Assembly (NCBI GenBank): GCA_902779165.1
Contig: CACZAN010000028.1
Span: forward strand, 1 to 46,729
Reading direction: 5' to 3'
Source: an uncultured Bacteroidales bacterium
GTDB lineage: Bacteria; Bacteroidota; Bacteroidia; Bacteroidales; Bacteroidaceae
Length of the DNA stretch: 46,729 nucleotides
Positions 26,561-34,778 of this stretch are shown here, piece by piece. Under the pieces are notes generated by a model that was given only the letters and a program-made list of their open reading frames with translations, did no database searches and had not been told where the DNA came from. The stretch's first letter is position 1. Every line of letters begins with the position of its first letter. Made by a program: the position numbers and the translations under genes.

Positions 26561-29032
26561 TTATTTATCGACAATCGTGAATTTGGCAAATCGCAATAAA
26601 AGCTGCTTAGTGCCGACGTTTTCGAATCTTACGGTGGCCTTGGAGTCAATTTCAGTGCCGGACAATGCGATGACTTCTCCGCGACCGAAACGTGAATGGA
26701 TGATCTGAGTGCCGATGACCAAGGTCCCTTCCGATGTCTGTGTGGACTCTACTGATGGCTGTGAAGCGGCCGTGGTTGTATGCAGAGAGAATCGCGGCGA
26801 ATTGTCACCCTTGATTGACCTCTGAGAATCGTATATTTCCGAGCGAGTCTCAGGATGATCTGAGATACGCGATTCTCGCGAACTGGAAAAAGGACTCGAA
26901 GTGCCGCGCAATGAAGTCGAGGAACAGGAAAAAGGACTCGATGCTCGCGAGCTGGAAAATGGACTCGAGGAGCCACGGGAATATGGTGATGAAAATGAAG
27001 AACCGGATGAAAATGAAGAATCATCTGAGAAGCGCGATGATGAGCGGCGCGTGTATTCGCTTCCAGTCGATTCTTTTGTTTCTAAATAGCGTGCATCAAT
27101 TTCACGGAGGAACGGACTGGGATTGCAAAACTCGCTCTTGCCGTAGCGATAACGATTCTGTGCGTGAGTCAGAAAACATTGTTCCTCGGCACGGGTCAAA
27201 GCTACATAAAACAGCCGGCGTTCTTCTTCGAGTTCGCGAATGGAACCGCTGGACATCTGACTTGGAAACAGGTTTTCTTCCATTCCTACAATGAACACTA
27301 TTCTGAATTCCAACCCCTTGGCTGCATGGATAGTCATCAACGACACTTTCTCTTCGCTGTCGTCGTCACTCTCGTCCAGATCGCTGATGAGCGACACCTC
27401 CTGCAGGTAATGCGACATCAAGTCATGGCCTTCGCCTTCTTCTTCGCGGCGGTCGTCTACGAACTGTTGCATACCATCCAGCAGCTCCTGCAAGTTCTCT
27501 TGTCGGCTGATATCTTCTGGCTCCCTACCCCTGAAAATGTCGGCTTCTACCCCACTCTCCTTCGCTATTCTTTTGCCAAGTTCTGCCGCATCCAACGTGT
27601 TGATTTCCTGTGTAAAAGACGAAATAAGCTGAACAAAGGATTCAAGCTTTCCGAGCGTGCCTTTGTTGACATCAACACCATAGTTTGTGGGCATCATCAG
27701 CACCTGCCAGACACTGACATTTGCCGTAGATGCAGCATCAAGAATCTTCTGAACGGTGGTCTGTCCGATACCGCGTGCCGGATAGTTGATGACACGCTTC
27801 AATGCTTCTTCATCATTGGGGTTCACAGCGAGTCGGAAGTAGGCAATCATATCTTTGATTTCCTTGCGCTGGTAGAACGAGATGCCTCCGAAGATACGAT
27901 ATGGGATGCCCTGCTTGCGGAAGGTTTCCTCGAAGGTACGACTCTGGGCGTTGGTGCGGTAAAGGATGGCGATGCGGTTCCAGGGAATATGTTCGTAGTT
28001 GTTGAGGTTCAGCAGCTTACGAGCTACGCCATTGGCTTCTTCAATGTCGCTGTAGAAACTATAGACATGAATGGGCTGTCCCTTTTCCTTCTTCGAATAG
28101 ACGTCTTTCTGTATCTGTCCGCGATTGTGGCGTATGACGCTGTTGGCCGCCTCCACAATGGTCTGTGTCGAACGGTAGTTCTGTTCGAGTTTGAAAAGGC
28201 GTGCTCCTTCGTATAAACGCTGGAATGTCAATATATTATCGATATTTGCTCCACGAAAACTATAGATACTCTGGGCATCGTCGCCCACAACACAAACCTT
28301 CCGGGTGTGCTGCGTCAGTTGCCAGACGATAGCGTGCTGAGCGTAGTTGGTGTCCTGATACTCATCGACTAACACATATTGGAACTTCTCCTCGTACTTC
28401 TTTAGTATCTCAGGATGCCTGTAAAAGAGCGAATACGTGTAGACAAGGATGTCGTCGAAATCCAGTGCATCCGACTGCCGGCAGCGGTTCATGTAGCGTC
28501 GGTAGATTTCTGCTGTTGCAGGAATCTTGGCGGCCTGATCGGCTTTCTGTAGCTGTGCATCTCGCGAGTAAGCGTCAGGTGAAACGAGGCGGTTCTTGGC
28601 TGCTGATATGTGGCTGAGAACCGTTCCAGGCTTGTACTGTTTCTCGTCCAGTGCCATCTCTCGTATGATGGTCTTTACCAGACTGTTGGAATCTGCGGCA
28701 TCGTAGATGGTGAAGTTCGACGAGAAGCCGATGGATGAACTCTCGTTGCGCAATATACGTGCGAAGATACTGTGGAAGGTTCCCATCCACAAACCACGTG
28801 CCCTCTCCTCTCCCACTTGTCGTCCTATGCGTTGTTTCATCTCGTCGGCAGCCTTGTTGGTGAAGGTCAGGGCAAGGATATTCCAGGGCGCCATCCCCTG
28901 TTCGAGCAGATAGGCAATCTTATAGGTGAGCACACGGGTCTTTCCGGAGCCGGCACCCGCAATGACGAGGGACGGCCCATCGCAGTACAGCACCGCTTCG
29001 CGCTGAGCGTCGTTGAGTTCGTTGAGGTTCAT
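26561..29032 (-). CDS. uvrD: UvrD/PcrA-type ATP-dependent DNA helicase
   Basis: An 823-residue superfamily 1A 3'-5' helicase. Seen: Q motif LNDAQREAV (about 6-14), Walker A GAGSGKT (26-32), Walker B VDEYQDTN near 225, motif IV/V region with MTIHAAKGLEF near 570, and motif VI VALTRAEEQ near 625. Residues about 657-765 are a Ser/Arg/Phe-rich low-complexity linker with repeated SSPFSSSR units. The C-terminus has TQIIHSRFGRGEV, the Tudor-like tail that in PcrA/UvrD contacts RNA polymerase. It unwinds DNA in repair and removes stalled polymerase. Its ATG overlaps the upstream response-regulator stop codon (ATGA, 29029-29032), so it is translated from the kinase-regulator transcript. PcrA would be an equally good name. 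Confidence 0.95.
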   Translation of the reverse strand: MNLNELNDAQREAVLYCDGPSLVIAGAGSGKTRVLTYKIAYLLEQGMAPWNILALTFTNKAADEMKQRIGRQVGEERARGLWMGTFHSIFARILRNESSSIGFSSNFTIYDAADSNSLVKTIIREMALDEKQYKPGTVLSHISAAKNRLVSPDAYSRDAQLQKADQAAKIPATAEIYRRYMNRCRQSDALDFDDILVYTYSLFYRHPEILKKYEEKFQYVLVDEYQDTNYAQHAIVWQLTQHTRKVCVVGDDAQSIYSFRGANIDNILTFQRLYEGARLFKLEQNYRSTQTIVEAANSVIRHNRGQIQKDVYSKKEKGQPIHVYSFYSDIEEANGVARKLLNLNNYEHIPWNRIAILYRTNAQSRTFEETFRKQGIPYRIFGGISFYQRKEIKDMIAYFRLAVNPNDEEALKRVINYPARGIGQTTVQKILDAASTANVSVWQVLMMPTNYGVDVNKGTLGKLESFVQLISSFTQEINTLDAAELGKRIAKESGVEADIFRGREPEDISRQENLQELLDGMQQFVDDRREEEGEGHDLMSHYLQEVSLISDLDESDDDSEEKVSLMTIHAAKGLEFRIVFIVGMEENLFPSQMSSGSIRELEEERRLFYVALTRAEEQCFLTHAQNRYRYGKSEFCNPSPFLREIDARYLETKESTGSEYTRRSSSRFSDDSSFSSGSSFSSPYSRGSSSPFSSSRASSPFSCSSTSLRGTSSPFSSSRESRISDHPETRSEIYDSQRSIKGDNSPRFSLHTTTAASQPSVESTQTSEGTLVIGTQIIHSRFGRGEVIALSGTEIDSKATVRFENVGTKQLLLRFAKFTIVDK

Positions 29033-29751
29033 TCTTCGTCAGGTTCCAGTCGTTCGAGATCTATGATATGCAGTTGCAATGCTTTGACAACGAGGCGCGT
29101 AGCGTTTACGCCAATGCGTTCGTTCTGTGGGAAGAGGCGGTTCACGAGGTCCACTTGCCGCTTCTCGAGGCTCTTCACTCCGAAGGGCATTCCCTTCAGG
29201 GCGGCAATCATATCTTTCGTGTAGCCGAGGGCCAGATGGCGGAGGAAGCGCTCGTCGTATTCATCGATGTCGTAGTCTATGACTGCATCCGTACGTCGCG
29301 TTTCGCTGACCACGCTCTTCTTGAAGCGTGCCACGATTTTCTCTAATATCGGTTGGTTGAAGACCAGTCGCCGACCGTCCATGACCAGGCGCACATCGTT
29401 GCGCGTCAGCAGTTCGCCTGTCTTAAGTATGATGCCGTCGGCACCGGCCTGAAGGACATCCACCCAGAGGCGTTCGTTGAGAATCTCGCCCGTGAATATC
29501 AGCACTTTGGTCTTCGGATAGTTGTGTCGCACCTGACGACAGATGTCTACGCCGATGGTGGTGCTTCCGCCCAGTCCGAGGTCCAGCAGCAGCAGGTCGG
29601 GCTGTTCAGCTCGCATGAGTGGCCAGAGTTCGCTTTCGTTCTGTGCCGTTCCGATGATTGTCGCCTCCGGAATGTCGGTTCGGAAGATTTCTTCCGTACC
29701 TTTGAGTTCCAGTTTTACGTCTTCGACGATAATGACTTTAAAGGGTTCCAT
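29029..29751 (-). CDS. Response regulator, REC plus LuxR-type DNA-binding domain
   Basis: A 240-residue regulator. The receiver domain shows the acidic pair Glu10-Asp11, phosphoacceptor Asp57 (LLLLDLGLGG), Thr87 (IFTGE) and Lys110 (ILKTG), all the conserved residues. Residues about 165-225 look like a LuxR/GerE helix-turn-helix (DERFLRHLALGYTKDMIAA, then VKSLEKRQVDLVNRLF), somewhat divergent. The gene starts 7 nt after the kinase stop codon and overlaps uvrD by four bases, so it is the cognate partner of the double kinase upstream. Targets are unknown. Confidence 0.9.
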   Translation of the reverse strand: MEPFKVIIVEDVKLELKGTEEIFRTDIPEATIIGTAQNESELWPLMRAEQPDLLLLDLGLGGSTTIGVDICRQVRHNYPKTKVLIFTGEILNERLWVDVLQAGADGIILKTGELLTRNDVRLVMDGRRLVFNQPILEKIVARFKKSVVSETRRTDAVIDYDIDEYDERFLRHLALGYTKDMIAALKGMPFGVKSLEKRQVDLVNRLFPQNERIGVNATRLVVKALQLHIIDLERLEPDEE

Positions 29752-29758
29752 AGAATAG

Positions 29759-32700
29759 TTATATTGTGGGAGTTGATGATTTCTGGGAAAGGGGCAGGGT
29801 GAACCATACGGTGTGCCCTCCGTCGGCGGTCGCCTCGGCCATCACGCGGCATCCTGGGTGGCCCATGAAGGTATCGTGCTCGCGGATGATCTGTTTCACT
29901 ACGAGCAGCGGAATGCCGCCTCGATGTGGCATGAAGAAGTTGTGCAGCTGGTCGGCAGTGAGGCTGACTGCCGGGTTGTTTAGTGCGATTCGCACAAAGC
30001 GTTCATCCACGCTTCCGCGTAGTGTCAGCGTCTGCGCTTGTTCCGTTGTTGTGATGCTTCCGAGTTCATATTCAACGAGTTCATCGAGAAGTAGCCGGAT
30101 GAGGTCGGGGTCTGCTGTAATGAGAGCGTCCTGTGTCTGATCGTCCACAGCCAGCTGCAGGTTGAGTCCCCTGCGTCGGGCTTTGGCAGCCACACGGCTC
30201 GCGAAGTTCTCCACCAGCGCCGCAAAGGTCTGTCGGCAGCGGCGGAAACCGACAGCGGCAGACTGCGAGTCGGCCTGTGCCGACAGCAGTGAGAAGATTT
30301 CCTTGTAGTAGCTGGCTGTCTCGTTTAAGGTGGCGAGGTCAACAGGCTGACGTTCTGCCAGTTGAAGGATGCGACCCGGGTAGTACATCGTCTCGTGTTT
30401 GATGGTCGAGAGGCAGTTGTCGATGATCTGATTCTGCACGTGCAGCCGGCTCTCTTCATAGAGTCGTCGGCGATGTTCGTCCTCTGCCAACTCGATATCT
30501 TCCTGTGTGCGCTGGTGGTCGGCTTCGTGTTCTGCGCGCAACTCTTCTAACTGTTGTTCAGATAGTTCCACATTGGCTCTGCGGCGTTCCATGAGGGGTC
30601 GGAACCAGAAGAGATAGACGACCACGAGTCCGATGACGAGCAGCAGTACAAAGGCCATCAGCGCCAACCGTTCGTTCTTATGGGTAAGTTCGGTCTGCTG
30701 GCAGTAACTTTCGAGCGTAGTATCTTGACCCACAAGTTTATAGAGGCGTTTGTAAACGTTGTTGTTCTTTCGGTAGAGCGTCCAGTCGTTCAGTGCCAGC
30801 GCCGCTACGGCCATTTCGTTGCGGAATGCCAGCAGGAGCTTGTAGTCCACCTCTTCCTGCCGCTGCCACCAAGCCGTCTCCGCCACCACATCCGTCGTGG
30901 GGCGCATCTCCATCTGCTCCGGCAGTCCGATGGAGTTGAAGGCTTCAACGACTTGCGCGCCGAACTGCAAAGCATCAACATAGCGTCCTTCGATGTTGCT
31001 GTAGTAAACGGAATCCATCAGCGCATAAGCGATTTCCGGGGTGCGGTTCTCGGCTTTGCTTTCGAGGGGGATGAAGGTCATCATGGCCAACAGCACGGTC
31101 AGCACCACACGCGGCAGACGGAAGAAGAAACGGCTGCCCTCTCCCACCCTGCTCTCGATGCCCAGTTGGCAGACGCGGAACAGCGGGTTCGTCTTGCGAT
31201 ATTTCTCTATGATACCCTTGCAGTTCATCAGTCCGAAACCGAAACCTTTCTGGCCGTCGGGCTGAGTTCCACTGGTGGAATTCCGGAGTTCCACTGCTGG
31301 AACTCGCGAGTTCCACTGCTGGAATTCGTCAGTTCCACTGCTGGAACTCCCGATGACGGCCGCATCATAGACCTTGTTTTTCAGGATGAGTTCCACATCT
31401 TGTTCTGCCAGTCCGCAGCCGGTGTCCTGCACTGACAGTTCCACATAACGTCCGTCCTCGTTCTCGCCGGCAGTGGCACTGATGGTCACGGTGCCTCCTG
31501 CGGGGGTGAACTTGCGGGCATTGTCGGCTAAGGTGTTGAGCATGAAGAGGGTCAGCGCACGGTCGGCCTTCACGCTGAGATCGGTGGTTTCTACGTTGAG
31601 TGTCAGTCCTTTCTGCTCATAGGCGAAGTGACTCTTTCGCACCGAGGCAAAGAGGGGATCGAGTTCGAAGGACGTCAGCTGGAGGCTGAGTTGTCCCTGT
31701 TCTACCTGAATCCACTCTGTCAGCAGTTCGTTGTATTCGGTGATTGGCTGAATGAGCTCGCGAATGTAGCTGAGCGACTGTTCGTTAGGTTCTCCGTTGC
31801 GCATCATCTTTCTCACTTCGTGGAGGATTCGGTCGAGGAAGGGCACGATACCGTGTACGAGGCTGAGTTTGGCGCGCTTCTCCACATTCAGCCGCTTGTT
31901 GCGCTGAATGCGCTGTTCTGTGGCTTGTTGCAGTTCCTGCAGTTGTTCCTGTTCTTCGGCGAGGTTGGCGTTGACCTGTTCATTCTCGCTGAGGAGCTGT
32001 TCGAACTGTCGGTGGAGCTGGCGGTTCTCGTCCTCTCCCCGCTTTCTCCAGGTACGGTAGAGCAGTACTGTCAGCAGGATGACGCCTGCCGCTACGATGC
32101 CTACGGCAATGAGCATCTTGCGCAGACGCAGACTCTCGGCCTTCAGTTCCGTTGCGCGGCTCTCGAGTTCAGCATCTTCGCGGGTGACATCCAGCAGGTC
32201 GAGATAGATGTTGCGGTTGTAGTCACTCACTTGCTTCATTCCCAGTGCACTGTAGGCGACAGAGAGCTGCTGGCGGATACTTGCTATCCACTCGGGTACG
32301 GTGCGCACTCCCTCCTGTCGCATCCATCGCCGTTCCACCGACTCATTACTGTTCGCGGGATCGAAGGGCAGCAGCAGGTTCTGCGTGGAGTTCTCAAGGA
32401 TGAGGTCGGCAGCATAATACAGGTCGTGGTGGAAGTTCACACAATCCAGCGCCGAGGTGTAGTATTCAATGGCATCATCGTATGCTCCTTCGCTGAACGC
32501 CAGTTCGCCCAAGGTGCGCAGTGCACAGGCCGTCTGGTAGAGATCATCGTATTCCTGGAAGAGGGTGAGCGCCCATCGCGCCATATTCACTGCGGTGCTG
32601 TCGGTGCCGAAGATACCTGTCAGATAATGAACGACATCCGGCTTGTAGGCATCCACATAGGAACGTTGCAGGGAATCGGCAAACATCGTTGCCAGCGACT

Positions 32701-33448
32701 GGGCGCTGTTGGCTTCGAAGAAGAGGTAGCCGTTGTAGCGGGCTAAGGTCAGGCACTGCATCAGGTAGTCGAACTCCTCGCGTGTGACACCTTCAGCTTC
32801 CTTGCTCTCGGCCAGTCCTCCTGACCCTCGCATATAGCAGTAGTACAGCCACTGTGCGGTGTCGTTGGCCAGCTGGCTGTAGGGTTCAGCCTCGCGAATT
32901 TCGTCGAGGGCGCGTTCTCGCTGGTCGACATAATAGAAATAGGTAGAAGCCGTGATGTGGAGGTCGCTGCGTGCGTAGTCCAGCCGACGTCGGGCGTGGG
33001 GCTGCATGCGTCCTTCCTTCCGTTGCAGGCTGCGCAGTCGCTGTAGCGCGTGGCTGCGATGAATGAAGAAGGAACGGTTGTCGCTGGTGCGCTGGTCTAC
33101 TTTCATCTGCATGACATCGCAGACGAGCTGCTCCACCTCGTTGGTTTCCATCGCCTCTATACGCGTTGCCAACCGCATCACGCTGTCGAAGTCCATTTGC
33201 TGGAAGCGCTCGAACATCAGGTTGTTTAGTGCCTCTGCCTGTCCGTCGGTATATTCCGATTGCAGTGCCTGCTCATACGCCTTCTGTGCCAAGTCAGCTA
33301 CACTGTCTATTTGGCGGTAGCGGAAGGCGAAGGCGCGTTCGTTCAGTGAGTCCACAGCTTCGCGCGATGCTCCTGTGCGGTTCTTGTTGCATGAGCCACA
33401 GAGCACAACGGCCAGAAGGAAAACGAAGGGAAACAGGCTGCGAGACAT
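29759..33448 (-). CDS. Double sensor histidine kinase (two periplasmic and two kinase-like regions)
   Basis: A 1229-residue protein from the start at 33448. An in-frame ATG at 33487 would overlap the previous gene and push the signal peptide inward, so it is rejected. A signal/lipobox (VVLCGSC, Cys17 or Cys20) leads a TPR-like sensor region (about 25-435), then TM (441-463), coiled coil, and a kinase core with candidate His near 528 (SLVHGIVPFL), N box NTLADNARKF near 637, G1 DTGCG and G2 GFGFGL near 734. Next comes a second signal-like segment ending ESKA (about 779-800), a second sensor region, TM (926-948) and a second kinase-like unit with IKHETMYYP near 1018 whose ATP site is degenerate (the N box lacks Asn). 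The order resembles the Bacteroidales DUF5112/DUF5113 kinases, recalled rather than checked. Four 22-bp repeats lie in the first ATP lid. Confidence 0.88.
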   Translation of the reverse strand: MSRSLFPFVFLLAVVLCGSCNKNRTGASREAVDSLNERAFAFRYRQIDSVADLAQKAYEQALQSEYTDGQAEALNNLMFERFQQMDFDSVMRLATRIEAMETNEVEQLVCDVMQMKVDQRTSDNRSFFIHRSHALQRLRSLQRKEGRMQPHARRRLDYARSDLHITASTYFYYVDQRERALDEIREAEPYSQLANDTAQWLYYCYMRGSGGLAESKEAEGVTREEFDYLMQCLTLARYNGYLFFEANSAQSLATMFADSLQRSYVDAYKPDVVHYLTGIFGTDSTAVNMARWALTLFQEYDDLYQTACALRTLGELAFSEGAYDDAIEYYTSALDCVNFHHDLYYAADLILENSTQNLLLPFDPANSNESVERRWMRQEGVRTVPEWIASIRQQLSVAYSALGMKQVSDYNRNIYLDLLDVTREDAELESRATELKAESLRLRKMLIAVGIVAAGVILLTVLLYRTWRKRGEDENRQLHRQFEQLLSENEQVNANLAEEQEQLQELQQATEQRIQRNKRLNVEKRAKLSLVHGIVPFLDRILHEVRKMMRNGEPNEQSLSYIRELIQPITEYNELLTEWIQVEQGQLSLQLTSFELDPLFASVRKSHFAYEQKGLTLNVETTDLSVKADRALTLFMLNTLADNARKFTPAGGTVTISATAGENEDGRYVELSVQDTGCGLAEQDVELILKNKVYDAAVIGSSSSGTDEFQQWNSRVPAVELRNSTSGTQPDGQKGFGFGLMNCKGIIEKYRKTNPLFRVCQLGIESRVGEGSRFFFRLPRVVLTVLLAMMTFIPLESKAENRTPEIAYALMDSVYYSNIEGRYVDALQFGAQVVEAFNSIGLPEQMEMRPTTDVVAETAWWQRQEEVDYKLLLAFRNEMAVAALALNDWTLYRKNNNVYKRLYKLVGQDTTLESYCQQTELTHKNERLALMAFVLLLVIGLVVVYLFWFRPLMERRRANVELSEQQLEELRAEHEADHQRTQEDIELAEDEHRRRLYEESRLHVQNQIIDNCLSTIKHETMYYPGRILQLAERQPVDLATLNETASYYKEIFSLLSAQADSQSAAVGFRRCRQTFAALVENFASRVAAKARRRGLNLQLAVDDQTQDALITADPDLIRLLLDELVEYELGSITTTEQAQTLTLRGSVDERFVRIALNNPAVSLTADQLHNFFMPHRGGIPLLVVKQIIREHDTFMGHPGCRVMAEATADGGHTVWFTLPLSQKSSTPTI
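31264..31351 (-). repeat. Four tandem 22-bp palindromic repeats inside the kinase gene
   Basis: Units begin at 31264, 31286, 31308 and 31330, exactly 22 bp apart. The consensus GAGTTCCACTGCTGGAACTC has 8-bp arms (GAGTTCCA/TGGAACTC) around CTGC, plus 2 nt of spacer. Because 22 is not a multiple of three, each unit is read in a different frame (GSSSSGT, DEFQQWN, SRVPAVEL, RNSTSGT). The encoded 29 residues fall between VYDAAVIG and QKGFGFGL, in the ATP lid of the first kinase domain. Confidence 0.95.
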
Positions 33449-33458
33449 AGTGTACGGT

Positions 33459-34670
33459 TCAGTGGAGGATTCTGTCCATCTCATCAAATTCCTTGCCCAT
33501 ATTCAGGTGAAGGTAAATGCGATAGAGGTGTGTAGCCCACCTTTCGGGATTGTCGGGTTGCAGCTTTCGCACCATCTCCATCGGCTGCTTGGCCAGCAGA
33601 TAGAGGCTGCGGATGATCTCCATATCGCGCTTGCACTGGGGATTGGTGAGGTCGGTGCAGGCTTTGGCGGCGTAGTCTACGGCGAGGTTGAGCGATGCTA
33701 TACCTTTATTATAATAGGCGTCGGCGTAGTTGGGGTCGAGTTCTATGCAGGCATCGGCAGCCTTGATGGCATCGTCGTCGCGATTCATCTTCAGCAGCAA
33801 CAGGCTCTTGGCGTAGTGAAACAGCGGAATGGTGTCGCACCAGTTAATCATGGAATCCGTCACCTCCAGTCCCTGCTCATACTCTCGCTCTTCTATCAGG
33901 TGGTCGACGAGGTGGGAGTAGAAGTAAGTGTGCTCTGGGTACACGTGCATGCCACCCCAGAGCGTACCCATGTAATTGGCAGTATCCTCTTTGGCGAGAT
34001 AAGCTTTCGAGAGCAGTTCCAGCAGCACCTGCTGTTGGGTGTCGGCCTTCAATGCCAAAGGGGTATATCGGATGACTAATTCGTGTTGCTGCGTTTGATG
34101 TGCCGCATGAACTGCCAGATAGGCGACGTCGGGCATCAGCGTGTCGGTGTACAGGAGGTTATCGGCCTCGAAGAGCGGAGTCTCGGAAACATCGATATAG
34201 GTGCGGAAGAGGCTCAGCGCCTCTGTCATCCTCCCTCGGCGGAAATGCCAGTTTCCTCCGGCAAAGACATTCTTTCGATACGGCATCAGCAGGTCGTGGC
34301 TGCGCTTGCGGTTTGCAATGCGTATGCGCCCTTTCTCGTTGGGTTGTTGCTCTATGCTGTCGGCCTTCTCTAAAAGGCTGAACATCTGCTGAATACTGCT
34401 GAAGAATTTTACAGTATCGTAGTTCTGCTTGAGGTACAGCTTCATATTCTCGGCATCGTTGACGCGCTTCCAGCACTCCGCCGCCAAGAGATAGCATTCC
34501 ACGCGGTCTGCGTGTTTTGTCTCTGGCTTCGCGGCTTCGGCAAGCAGGGTCTTTGCCGTTGCTTCGAGGTTCTGTTTTTTCTTGATGGCATCCTTCGCCT
34601 GGCGCAGCACACTGGCCGAAAACGCAGGGATGGAAAGAGCCAAAAAGAGAAGTATCGTGAGTTTCTTCAT
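33459..34670 (-). CDS. Periplasmic TPR protein, first gene of the kinase operon
   Basis: A 403-residue exported protein with a signal peptide cleaved near residue 18-19 (AFSA-S). It is helical with tetratricopeptide-like repeats, the clearest at about 290-325 (DDAIKAADACIELDPNYADAYYNKGIASL). The C-terminus, LQPDNPERWATHLYRIYLHL, is closely related to that of the TPR protein at 34779-36074, so the two are paralogues. It ends 10 nt before the kinase start and shares its promoter (34694-34724). A periplasmic partner of the sensor kinase is a reasonable inference; no ligand is evident. Confidence 0.85.
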   Translation of the reverse strand: MKKLTILLFLALSIPAFSASVLRQAKDAIKKKQNLEATAKTLLAEAAKPETKHADRVECYLLAAECWKRVNDAENMKLYLKQNYDTVKFFSSIQQMFSLLEKADSIEQQPNEKGRIRIANRKRSHDLLMPYRKNVFAGGNWHFRRGRMTEALSLFRTYIDVSETPLFEADNLLYTDTLMPDVAYLAVHAAHQTQQHELVIRYTPLALKADTQQQVLLELLSKAYLAKEDTANYMGTLWGGMHVYPEHTYFYSHLVDHLIEEREYEQGLEVTDSMINWCDTIPLFHYAKSLLLLKMNRDDDAIKAADACIELDPNYADAYYNKGIASLNLAVDYAAKACTDLTNPQCKRDMEIIRSLYLLAKQPMEMVRKLQPDNPERWATHLYRIYLHLNMGKEFDEMDRILH

Positions 34671-34677
34671 TATGAAA

Positions 34678-34714
34678 GCAGGGTTTGTGCCTGCAAAAGT
34701 AGCACAAACCCTGC
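34678..34714 (-). promoter_or_regulatory. Perfect 13-bp inverted repeat bracketing a promoter -7 box
   Basis: GCAGGGTTTGTGC (34678-34690) and GCACAAACCCTGC (34702-34714) are perfect inverted repeats separated by 11 nt, which hold the minus-strand -7 box TACTTTTG. One arm falls in the -33/-7 spacer, the other over the expected start of transcription. This is the layout of a repressor operator. It could also act as a terminator stem for the upstream gene. Confidence 0.65.
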
Positions 34715-34724
34715 TCTTAACAAA
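34694..34724 (-). promoter_or_regulatory. Promoter of the TPR/kinase/regulator/uvrD operon
   Basis: On the minus strand TTTG (34721-34724), a 19-nt spacer and TACTTTTG (34694-34701) match both Bacteroidota elements. Transcription would start about 17 nt before the ATG at 34670. Confidence 0.75.
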
Positions 34725-34778
34725 ATTTCGGGAGTTAAAACTTGTTATGCCTTATGAATTATTGGCAAAAATAAGCAT

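Noticed and set aside
26372-26708. Short plus-strand frames near the uvrD 3' end
   Set aside because: They overlap the decayed duplicates and the opposite strand of uvrD; no independent support.
30680-32746. Plus-strand frames of 251 and 372 codons opposite the kinase gene
   Set aside because: The minus strand carries kinase motifs across the whole stretch; the plus-strand translations lack any.
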